DNA of 47,272 nucleotides from Campylobacteraceae bacterium (GTDB lineage: Bacteria; Campylobacterota; Campylobacteria; Campylobacterales; Sulfurovaceae), in NCBI GenBank assembly GCA_027036015.1, contig JALVTH010000017.1, positions 1 to 47,272 on the forward strand, written 5' to 3'. Both the position numbers and the translations under genes were made by a program. Positions 40,608-47,272 of this stretch are shown here, in pieces (position 1 is the first letter of the stretch; each line of letters opens with the position of its first letter). The notes under the pieces were generated by a model. That model made no database searches. It saw only the letters and a program-made list of their open reading frames with translations, and was not told the DNA's origin.

Positions 40608-41586
40608 ACAAAAGGTTGCAGAGTTTAAAAAGCTCTTAGAAGGCTTTGATAAAGTTACGCTTTTGGTTCATAAAAAGCCAGATGGCGATACAATCTGCTC
40701 AGCTATTGCTCTTTATGAAGCATTAAAAAAAGAGTTAAAAAAAATTGAACTTGTAAGTTTTGATAAAGAGTTGCCAAAAGAGTATTCTTTTTTACCAGCT
40801 TTTCAAAAATTTAAACACAAAATTGATTTTAATGATTCACTCATAATTACGCTTGATAGTGCTTCAATTGATAGAGTAGGATTTGATATTTCAAAAAGAG
40901 TTATTGTGAATATTGATCATCACAAAAGCAATACAAGTTTTGGAACATTAAATATTGTTGAAGAGCTTAGTGCTACTGCTTTAGTTGTTTTTAAGCTTTT
41001 AGAAGCTGGTTTTACAATAAATGCAGAATCAGCCAAGGCTTTATATGCCGGTATAATTAGTGATAATCAAAATTTTACTACTTCTCTTACTCAAAAAGAA
41101 GATTTTCTGGTAGCAGCAAAGCTTATTGATTTTGGTATTGATCCAACTTCTATTGCAATCTTTGTGAATAAATCAAAATCATTAGCTCATTTTCGTTTGA
41201 AAAGTTATGCAATGAACGCTATGGAGCTTTGTTGTGATGCAAAAGTTGCCATTATGAGTATAACAGAAGAAGATTTGCAAAAAAGCGGAGCCAAAAGTAG
41301 TGACATAGATGGTATTATTGATGAGGCTATTGCTTTAAAAGTGGTTGAAGCGGCATTTTTAATTTATCCGTATCATAATTTTTTTAAAGTATCGATTCGC
41401 TCAAAAAATGAAGATATTTCAAAAATGGCACTTGCCTTTGGGGGTGGAGGGCACAAGAGTGCAGCCGGATTTGAAGTTAAAAATGGTACAATTGGCCAAA
41501 TAAAAGAAGATATTATAAAATATATAAAGGAACATTTTCAATGGCAAGACGAGTTAGGAGACGATCAAGAAGAAAAAGAGGGATAG
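40597..41586 (+). CDS. DHH-family phosphoesterase, NrnA-like
   Basis: A 329-residue member of the DHH/DHHA1 family, whose NrnA branch degrades nanoRNA and dephosphorylates pAp. Metal motifs are clear: HKKPDGDTICSAIAL (residues about 26-40), ITLDSASIDR, NIDHHKSN, and the C-terminal DHHA1 glycine motif GGGGHKSAAGF. The start is uncertain: ATG 40597 has AAGGGA almost touching it, while a TTG at 40588 is also in frame. It ends with an acidic tail (DELGDDQEEKEG) whose last 46 bases also encode the start of the next gene. Confidence 0.87.
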   Translation: MNYKQKVAEFKKLLEGFDKVTLLVHKKPDGDTICSAIALYEALKKELKKIELVSFDKELPKEYSFLPAFQKFKHKIDFNDSLIITLDSASIDRVGFDISKRVIVNIDHHKSNTSFGTLNIVEELSATALVVFKLLEAGFTINAESAKALYAGIISDNQNFTTSLTQKEDFLVAAKLIDFGIDPTSIAIFVNKSKSLAHFRLKSYAMNAMELCCDAKVAIMSITEEDLQKSGAKSSDIDGIIDEAIALKVVEAAFLIYPYHNFFKVSIRSKNEDISKMALAFGGGGHKSAAGFEVKNGTIGQIKEDIIKYIKEHFQWQDELGDDQEEKEG

Positions 41587-42938
41587 GCTTTAAGTTTTTT
41601 TTCTTTTTAACAGTGCTTTTTGCATTAGTTGGTGGAGGTGTTTATGCCTATTTTTCTCCTCTTTTTGAAAAAGAGTCACCCAAAATCAAGATAACTTCAC
41701 GCGTTTTTACGAATGGTTCGACTCCTATTTCTTTTGAGGTTTTCGATAACGTTAAGTTAAAAGATGTAAAAGTATATTTGAGTGATGGAGTGCAAAAAAA
41801 AGCAATTTATGCTCAAACTTTTATGATGCCTCAAAAACAAAAAAAACTTTTTGTAAGTATTCCAAAAGAGTTATTACAAAAAAATAAAAACTATGAGCTT
41901 ATTATTGAAGCAAGAGATGCAAGCTATTGGAACTTTTTTTTAGGAAATAAAAGTATTGTTAGTGTTCCTTTAATAATAGATAATGAACCTCCTTTAATTA
42001 GTGTTATTGCCATGAGTCCTTCAATTACCAAAGGGGGAAGTGCGTTAGTTATATATCAAGTAAAAGATGATGAGTTGAAAAAAACCTATATAGACATGCA
42101 AGATGGCAATAAGTTTATTCCAATAACTTATGGCAAAAAAGGAGTATATGCAACGCTTATTGCTTGGCAATTTAACCATGATTCAATCAATCCAGTTATT
42201 GTTGCTGTAGATGGAGCAAACAATAAGTCAATTTTACATCTTAGCATTCATCAAAAGTTTCATAAATTTCGCGTTTCAAAACTAAGAGCTACAGATCGAT
42301 TTATTAATGGAAAAATTAGTGAATTAATCTTAAGCGATCCAGAGTTTGCAAATATTAGCGATAAGTTGCAAAAATTTAAAGCAGTGAATGAATTAATGCG
42401 CAAAAAAAATGAAGATTACATCCATAAAATGAGCAAAAACGTTACTCCAATCTCTACCAATTGGAGAGTAAATGCCTTTAGACCACTGCATGGCTTTAAA
42501 AGGGTAGGCTATTTTGGCGATAAAAGATATTACTACTATAACGATCCAAATAATATTATTTCAACTTCATACCATCTTGGAATGGATATAGCAAGTATAA
42601 AACACGATAATATTTATAGCTCAAACCCAGGAGTTGTAGTCTCTACCAAACCAAATGGAATTTATGGCAATATGCCTTTAATTAATCATGGATTTGGACT
42701 CTATACGCTTTATGGACATTGTTCAAGTATCTTAGTGCAAAAAGGGCAAAAGGTAGCAGCTCATCAAATTATTGCAAAAACTGGAACAAGTGGTTTAGCC
42801 CTTGGTGATCATTTGCATTTTGGCGTTTTAATTCAAGGAATTGAGGTAATGCCAAGCGAATGGATGAATAGAGATTGGGTAAAACGATATATTAATGACA
42901 TTTTTGATAGAGCCAAGCAAATAATTGGGTATAATTAA
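41541..42938 (+). CDS. Membrane-anchored M23 (LytM-type) peptidoglycan endopeptidase
   Basis: A periplasmic peptidoglycan-processing protein held by one N-terminal helix. The 465 residues start MARRVRRRSRRKRGIG, a very basic cytoplasmic stub, then a membrane helix (about 18-38). A long periplasmic region follows, then the M23 domain (about 350-455) with the zinc motif HLGMDIAS, LYGHCSS and DHLHFG. All three expected ligands (HxxxD, HxH) are visible, so it should be active. The start overlaps the DHH gene by 46 bases, with AAGGA ten bases upstream. The order M23-lpxC-small gene-thrB-ylxR-infB matches Campylobacter jejuni. A role in cell shape is likely by analogy. Confidence 0.92.
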   Translation: MARRVRRRSRRKRGIGFKFFFFLTVLFALVGGGVYAYFSPLFEKESPKIKITSRVFTNGSTPISFEVFDNVKLKDVKVYLSDGVQKKAIYAQTFMMPQKQKKLFVSIPKELLQKNKNYELIIEARDASYWNFFLGNKSIVSVPLIIDNEPPLISVIAMSPSITKGGSALVIYQVKDDELKKTYIDMQDGNKFIPITYGKKGVYATLIAWQFNHDSINPVIVAVDGANNKSILHLSIHQKFHKFRVSKLRATDRFINGKISELILSDPEFANISDKLQKFKAVNELMRKKNEDYIHKMSKNVTPISTNWRVNAFRPLHGFKRVGYFGDKRYYYYNDPNNIISTSYHLGMDIASIKHDNIYSSNPGVVVSTKPNGIYGNMPLINHGFGLYTLYGHCSSILVQKGQKVAAHQIIAKTGTSGLALGDHLHFGVLIQGIEVMPSEWMNRDWVKRYINDIFDRAKQIIGYN

Positions 42939-42966
42939 AAAAGAAAAAGTGTATAAAGGCTATTTA

Positions 42967-43854
42967 ATGTTGCAACAAACGATAAAAAAAAGAGTTGAAG
43001 TAACTGGAGTTGGGCTTCATAGTGGTGAGGCCATTAAAATGATTTTAGAACCAGCCAAAGAAAATAGTGGAATCGTTTTTTATCATGCACAAACAAATCA
43101 AGAAATTCCACTAAAAGTAGAAAATGTAACGCAAACAAAATTGGCAACCACCCTTGGCAAAGCTCCAGCTTCTATTGCAACGATAGAGCATTTTTTATCA
43201 GCACTATATGCGTATGGAATCGATAATTTAAAAGTAACGCTTTTTGGTAATGAAGTACCCATTATGGATGGTAGTGCCATTGCTTTTTGTATGCTGTTGG
43301 ACGAGGCTGGAATAAAAAAACAAAATGCTCCAAAAAAAGTATTAATTATTAAAGATGAAGTAAAAGTTGTAGATGGAGTAAAGTTTGCAAAATTAAAACC
43401 TTCAAAAAAAGCAAAATTTACTTTTACAATTGATTTTGATCATCCAATGATAGGAAGAGAGCATTTAAGCTTTACTTTTAGTAAACAAAACTATTTAAAA
43501 GAGATTGCAAGAGCAAGAACCTTTGGTTTTGCAAAAGATATTCAATATCTTCAAAGCATTAATTTAGCTTTAGGTGCAAGTTTAGAAAATGCAATTGGAC
43601 TTGATGAGACTTCAGTGCTCAATCCAGAAGGTTTGCGCTTTGAAGATGAATTTGTAAGACATAAAATTCTTGATGCAATGGGTGACATGATGGTTTTGGG
43701 CATGCCTATAATTGGAGAATATGAAGCATTTGCAAGTTCACATCATTTAAATCACCTCTTAACCAAAGCATTGCTGCAATCAAAAACTTATGAAATAATC
43801 TCTTTAGCTCAAGCACCTATAAAAGTAAAAGAGTTTGCAAAAGTATATGCTTAA
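42967..43854 (+). CDS. lpxC: UDP-3-O-acyl-N-acetylglucosamine deacetylase LpxC
   Basis: LpxC is the zinc deacetylase and committed step of lipid A synthesis. The 295 residues show TIKKRVEVTGVGLHSGE at the start, IEHFLSALYAYGIDN with the first zinc histidine, EVPIMDGSA, the GFAKDI motif and RHKILDAMGDMMVLG with the remaining zinc ligands His and Asp. The ATG at 42967 is preferred over an in-frame ATG 42 bases earlier that falls within the end of the M23 gene, because AAAGG is seven to eight bases before it. The stop (TAA) overlaps the ribosome site of the next gene. Confidence 0.96.
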   Translation: MLQQTIKKRVEVTGVGLHSGEAIKMILEPAKENSGIVFYHAQTNQEIPLKVENVTQTKLATTLGKAPASIATIEHFLSALYAYGIDNLKVTLFGNEVPIMDGSAIAFCMLLDEAGIKKQNAPKKVLIIKDEVKVVDGVKFAKLKPSKKAKFTFTIDFDHPMIGREHLSFTFSKQNYLKEIARARTFGFAKDIQYLQSINLALGASLENAIGLDETSVLNPEGLRFEDEFVRHKILDAMGDMMVLGMPIIGEYEAFASSHHLNHLLTKALLQSKTYEIISLAQAPIKVKEFAKVYA

Positions 43855-43864
43855 GGAGTAAACA

Positions 43865-44311
43865 ATTACTTTGCTTATTAATACCATTAGCAATCCAATG
43901 CAAATTGGGCTTTATAATAAGAGTGTTTTAGAAAAAGTTTACTTTTTAGAAGGAAAAACTTCGGAAGTGCTTTTGCCTTTTTTAGAAAAAATTTTACAAC
44001 AATTTCCAATAGAAACGATTATCTATACCAATGGGCCAGGAAGCTACATGGCTACAAAAATTGCATATGTGTTATTAAAAACCATCCAAATTGTAAAAGA
44101 GATTGAAATTAAAGCAATTGATGCATTTACTCTAAATAATAATAAACCAATAAAAGCTTTAGGAAAACTCTACTTTGTCAAAGAAAAAGAGAATATAATT
44201 ACAAAACGATTTGACAAAGCAATAGAGCAAACTTTTTTTATGCCCAAAGATTTAAGTAAAATTAAAATATCAAATAAGATTGAGCCACAATATTTTATAG
44301 GCGCAGTCTAA
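43865..44311 (+). CDS. Short TsaB-like protein, probable ATT start
   Basis: A 148-residue relative of TsaB, the partner that supports TsaD in tRNA t6A synthesis. The N-terminus (M)TLLINTISNPMQIGLYNK aligns without gaps with the first strand of TsaB, and YTNGPGSYMATKIAYVLLKT matches the GPGSFTGLRIG signature. TsaB is usually 215-230 residues, so the second ASKHA lobe is missing. No ATG or GTG is available: AAGGAG (43853-43858) lies six bases before ATT 43865 but 12 before the TTG at 43871, and homology also favours ATT. It sits between lpxC and thrB, where Campylobacter has a similar small gene. Confidence 0.72.
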   Translation: MTLLINTISNPMQIGLYNKSVLEKVYFLEGKTSEVLLPFLEKILQQFPIETIIYTNGPGSYMATKIAYVLLKTIQIVKEIEIKAIDAFTLNNNKPIKALGKLYFVKEKENIITKRFDKAIEQTFFMPKDLSKIKISNKIEPQYFIGAV

Positions 44312-44319
44312 AAAGGGGT

Positions 44320-45207
44320 ATGGTGTTAGTCTCAGTTCCAGCAACGAGTGCAAATTTAGGTCCAGGCTTTGATACACTTGGACTTGCAATTAATTTAAGA
44401 AACGAAGTAAGAATTAAACCAGCACGCTTTCTAAGTGTTTCCGTAAAGGGCGAAGGGGTCAATAACCCTAAAATTAGAAAAAACACGATGTTTTTAAATA
44501 TATTTACGGAACATTACAAGCGTTTAAGCGGTGGAAAAAACCCTAACTTTCGATTTGAATTTATCAATCGAATTCCTATATCACGTGGCCTTGGTAGCTC
44601 TTCGGCAGTTATTGTTAGTGCAATTACCGCGGCATTTGCCGTAACGAAAACGGAATTTAACAAAAGAAAAATTTTAAATTTGGCTCTAAATTATGAGCCG
44701 CATCCAGATAATATTACGCCAGCTGTGATGGGAGGATTTAACGTTGCGTGTATTCACGAAAATAGAGTCTATAGCAAAAAGCATCGTTTGCCCTCATATT
44801 TAAAAGCAGTGTTAACGATTCCAAATAAAACTATTTCAACCAATAAATCACGCAATATTTTGCCAAATACCTATCACAAAAGTGAAGTTGTTTATTCTCT
44901 TTCTCGTGCAGCTTATATGACTGCACTTTTTATGACGGAATCTTGGGAGCAATTAAAAATTGCCGCAAGAGATAAAATTCATCAAGATAGACGTATGGCA
45001 ATGATGCCAGAGCTTTATCGCGTGCAAAAAATTGCCATGGAAAATGGTGCATTAATGAGTACACTCTCAGGTAGCGGTTCCACTTTTTTTACTTTATGTT
45101 ATGAAGATGACGCCAAAAACATTGCGCAAAAGATTCAAAGCCAATTTAGGGATTTTCGTGTTATAATTTGTGACTTAGATAATTATGGCATATATGTAAA
45201 GAGTTAA
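44320..45207 (+). CDS. thrB: Homoserine kinase ThrB
   Basis: ThrB phosphorylates homoserine on the way to threonine. The 295-residue GHMP kinase has VPATSANLGPGFDTLGLA at the N-terminus, the nucleotide-binding motif ISRGLGSSSAVIVSAI near residue 90, HPDNITPAVMGGF and the C-terminal MSTLSGSGSTFF motif. The start is ATG 44320 or GTG 44323; the GTG is better spaced from AAAAGGGG. It starts nine bases after the TsaB-like gene. Homoserine is also the entry to methionine, made in the other half of the window by metE and metH. Confidence 0.95.
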   Translation: MVLVSVPATSANLGPGFDTLGLAINLRNEVRIKPARFLSVSVKGEGVNNPKIRKNTMFLNIFTEHYKRLSGGKNPNFRFEFINRIPISRGLGSSSAVIVSAITAAFAVTKTEFNKRKILNLALNYEPHPDNITPAVMGGFNVACIHENRVYSKKHRLPSYLKAVLTIPNKTISTNKSRNILPNTYHKSEVVYSLSRAAYMTALFMTESWEQLKIAARDKIHQDRRMAMMPELYRVQKIAMENGALMSTLSGSGSTFFTLCYEDDAKNIAQKIQSQFRDFRVIICDLDNYGIYVKS

Positions 45208-45217
45208 AAAGTTTTGA

Positions 45218-45223
45218 TATAAT
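45218..45223 (+). promoter_or_regulatory. TATAAT immediately before the ylxR start
   Basis: A perfect TATAAT ends one base before the ylxR ATG at 45225. Transcription from it would begin inside ylxR and so could serve infB but not a normally translated ylxR. Confidence 0.35.
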
Positions 45224-45224
45224 T

Positions 45225-45482
45225 ATGCGAGCAAAAAAAGTTCCAATTCGAATGTGTATTGTATGCAGAAAAAGAGAGGAACAAAAAAAGTTGTTACGAT
45301 TACAAGTTGACGAGAATGAGAAAGTCGTATTTTATCAAGGGAGAGGGAGAAGTTTTTATTTATGCAGTAGTTGCATAGAAAAGAAAACTTACCTCAATAA
45401 AAAAAGAACGAGAAAAATCAAAATTAATCTTTCAAATTTAGAAGAGTTATTAGAAGGAGTTAAAATTAATGTCAAAAATTAA
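45225..45482 (+). CDS. ylxR: YlxR-family (DUF448) RNA-binding protein
   Basis: An 85-residue basic protein of the YlxR family, which lies beside infB in many bacteria and is thought to bind RNA. The signature [20 protein letters not shown] and [14 protein letters not shown] are present; the two CxxC pairs could bind zinc. The ATG at 45225 gives the usual family start, but there is no ribosome site and a TATAAT lies directly before it. Its stop overlaps the infB start by 14 bases, and the infB ribosome site (AAGGAG) is inside it. Confidence 0.9.
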   Translation: MRAKKVPIRMCIVCRKREEQKKLLRLQVDENEKVVFYQGRGRSFYLCSSCIEKKTYLNKKRTRKIKINLSNLEELLEGVKINVKN

Positions 45483-47272
45483 AATTGAAGAAGTTGCATT
45501 AGAGACTGGACAAGATGCAAAAGTAGTATTACAAAAAGCAAAAGAACTTGGTTATAAGGTAAGAGCGAGGAATAGCACCATTAGCGAAGAAGAAGCTGCC
45601 ATTTTAATGGATTATGTTCTTTATAATAAAATTCCAGAGCATTTAAAAAAGAAAGAAGCTCCGGAAAAAGAGGAGAAAAAAGAAGAGCCAAAAGAAGAAA
45701 TTGAAGAAAAAGCTCTAAAAGAAGAAACAAAAGAGCAAAAAGAGCTAAAAAAAGAGAAAAAATCTTCACAAATAAAAGAACAAAGTAAAGCAAATGCTTC
45801 TATTGAAGTTCGTCCAAAAGAAGAAAAAATTAAAGAAAAAGAGAGCAAAAAAGTTGACAAGCCTAAAAAAAGAAGAGGTATTACAATTATTAAGAAGAAA
45901 AATCAAGAAAAAACAGAAGAAGCAGAAGTTAAAAAAAGCAAAGAGAGTATAAAAGCAAAAGGGGAGAAAAAAGAGCAGCTAAAAGCTTCTTCTAAAAAGA
46001 AAAAGAAAAAAGCACCAGCACCTTCAAAAGAGAGTGGAACCAAAATTGAAATTGAAACGAGAGACTTTGCTGATTCAAACGAAATATTTGAAGAGTCTCA
46101 AATTGAGTTAATTGATTTATCTGATAGTTCGCTTTATGAAGAAAAAATTATAGAAGAAGAACCAAAAAAAGAGCCTAAAAAAGAGCGAGCCGTTATGATG
46201 GGTTCACAAAAAAATATTGTCAATAGAGTCGTTACTAAAACCCCTTCAAGCAGAAAGAAGAAAAAAAGAGATTATAAAAAAGTAAAAGAAAAACAAGCCG
46301 CAAAAAAAGTAGAAGTGGTAAAAATTCCAGAAGAAGTAAGAGTATATGAGTTTGCGGAAAAAATTGGTGTAAGTGTTGGAGAGATTGTAAAAACACTTTT
46401 TAATCTTGGTGTAATGGTTACAAAAAATGACTTTTTAGATAAGGATGCCATTGAAATTTTAGCTGAAGAGTTTGAAGTAAAAGTTGAAACAATTAATCCA
46501 CTTGATGAAGTAGATTACGTTGCTAAATATGACGCAATTCCTAATAAAAATGAGGTTGAAGTTCCACCAGTTGTTACAATTATGGGGCATGTTGACCATG
46601 GGAAAACCTCTTTGCTTGATAAAATCAGACAAACAAGAGTTGCTGCAAGCGAAGCTGGAGGAATTACGCAACACGTTGGGGCTTATCAGGTAGAAAAGGA
46701 TGGAAAAAAAATTACTTTTATAGACACTCCAGGTCACGAAGCCTTCACGCAAATGCGTGCAAGAGGAGCGCAAGCAACGGATATTGCAATTATTGTTGTA
46801 GCAGCTGATGATGGTGTAATGCCTCAAACGAAAGAGTCAATTTCACATGCAAAAGCTGCGGGAGTTCCTATTATTATTGCAGTAAATAAAATTGACAAGC
46901 CTCAGGCAAATGTTGATAACGTAAAAGCCCAAATGGCTGAAATTGGTATTACTCCGGTTGACTGGGGTGGAGATTATGAATTTATTCCGGTATCAGCCCA
47001 CACGGGTGAGGGAATTGACGATTTGCTTGAGACGATTTTACTTCAAGCAGAATTAATGGAGATTAAAGCCGATCCAACACGCAAAGCAAAAGCTATCGTG
47101 CTTGAGAGTTCCGTACAAAAAGGACTTGGGGCAGTAGCAAATATTATTGTAAAAAATGGAACGCTAAGAGTTGGAGATAACGTTATTGTTGGAACTACCT
47201 ATGGAAGAGTTAGAAATTTAATTTTAGATACTGGAAGCAAAGCTAAAGAGATTGGACCAAGTACTCCAGCAG
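45469..47272 (+). CDS. infB: Translation initiation factor IF-2 (3' end cut by window edge)
   Basis: IF-2 is the GTPase that places initiator tRNA on the ribosome. 601 complete codons are present. The N-terminal domain ([20 protein letters not shown]) is followed by a highly charged Lys/Glu-rich linker to about residue 275, a second IF2-N domain ([20 protein letters not shown]), and the G domain with G1 GHVDHGKT at 373-380, then DTPGHEAF and NKID. Domain II follows, and the window ends in it ([10 protein letters not shown]). ATG 45469 has AAGGAG nine bases upstream. The C-terminal domains lie beyond base 47272. Confidence 0.97.
   Translation, partial: MSKIKIEEVALETGQDAKVVLQKAKELGYKVRARNSTISEEEAAILMDYVLYNKIPEHLKKKEAPEKEEKKEEPKEEIEEKALKEETKEQKELKKEKKSSQIKEQSKANASIEVRPKEEKIKEKESKKVDKPKKRRGITIIKKKNQEKTEEAEVKKSKESIKAKGEKKEQLKASSKKKKKKAPAPSKESGTKIEIETRDFADSNEIFEESQIELIDLSDSSLYEEKIIEEEPKKEPKKERAVMMGSQKNIVNRVVTKTPSSRKKKKRDYKKVKEKQAAKKVEVVKIPEEVRVYEFAEKIGVSVGEIVKTLFNLGVMVTKNDFLDKDAIEILAEEFEVKVETINPLDEVDYVAKYDAIPNKNEVEVPPVVTIMGHVDHGKTSLLDKIRQTRVAASEAGGITQHVGAYQVEKDGKKITFIDTPGHEAFTQMRARGAQATDIAIIVVAADDGVMPQTKESISHAKAAGVPIIIAVNKIDKPQANVDNVKAQMAEIGITPVDWGGDYEFIPVSAHTGEGIDDLLETILLQAELMEIKADPTRKAKAIVLESSVQKGLGAVANIIVKNGTLRVGDNVIVGTTYGRVRNLILDTGSKAKEIGPSTPA

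Noticed and set aside
45581-45860. Two minus-strand ORFs of Leu/Phe/Ser repeats opposite the infB linker
   Set aside because: They arise from the Lys/Glu-rich codons of the IF-2 linker read in reverse.
46459-46827. 122-codon minus-strand ORF opposite the infB G domain
   Set aside because: Antisense shadow of a conserved GTPase domain; the composition is not protein-like.
1-47272. CRISPR arrays, insertion sequences, prophage genes, rRNA operon
   Set aside because: None was seen: no regularly spaced repeats, transposase motifs or phage genes. Only one tRNA was found.

Overview
The window is an AT-rich, gene-dense chromosomal segment of a member of the Campylobacterota (Epsilonproteobacteria). 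The evidence is gene order and family identity: fabZ-lpxA-clpX-mreB; an M23 peptidase followed by lpxC, a small TsaB-like gene, thrB, ylxR and infB; a CosR/HsrA-type response regulator next to an Alvin-type ferredoxin and a Ppx/GppA gene; and a class E (MfrABE-like) succinate/fumarate oxidoreductase. Promoters show TATAAT-like -10 boxes with no clear -35 box, and TTG or GTG starts are common. The genus cannot be fixed from sequence alone; a free-living or chemolithotrophic relative of Nitratiruptor or Sulfurimonas would fit. I saw no insertion sequence, prophage, CRISPR array or rRNA.

Layout. 1-6422 (minus): an envelope and housekeeping block, rseP-yggS-queH then fabZ-lpxA-clpX-mreB (mreB runs off the left edge). 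6497-7642 (plus): an uncharacterised coiled-coil membrane protein, convergent with a ChaA-type cation/proton antiporter. 8896-18645: a methionine/cobalamin neighbourhood with metE (B12-independent synthase), a type II toxin-antitoxin pair, a small membrane protein, a BtuB-like TonB-dependent receptor and, divergently, metH (B12-dependent synthase). Two short ORFs, one upstream of metE and one upstream of the btuB-like gene, share a C-terminal F-[ST]-F-x6-P-P-x-F pattern and look like regulatory leader ORFs. 18658-24413 (minus): an HTH-like small protein with glutamine-dependent NAD synthetase, an SLC13-type transporter, a rhodanese and DsbD. 24515-27829: a YyaL-type thioredoxin-domain protein, tRNA-Ser(GCT) and moeA. 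27839-31539 (minus): the class E sdhABE operon. 31724-33052 (plus): thiL and an OsmC protein. 33062-36868 (minus): response regulator, histidine kinase, ferredoxin and Ppx/GppA. 37074-38694: an L,D-transpeptidase with a polybasic tail, convergent with plsY-folB. 38781-47272 (plus): nadA-nadC-nrnA-M23 peptidase-lpxC-tsaB-like-thrB-ylxR-infB, with infB cut by the right edge.

How it works together. Most genes are core metabolism and envelope biogenesis: lipid A (lpxA, lpxC), fatty acids (fabZ), phospholipid (plsY), peptidoglycan and shape (mreB, L,D-transpeptidase, M23), NAD (nadA, nadC, nadE), folate, thiamine, molybdopterin and methionine. The most interesting non-coding signals are the paired leader ORFs of the methionine/B12 region, and a hairpin at every one of the five convergent protein-gene junctions that contains or abuts the stop codons, mostly without a U-tract.
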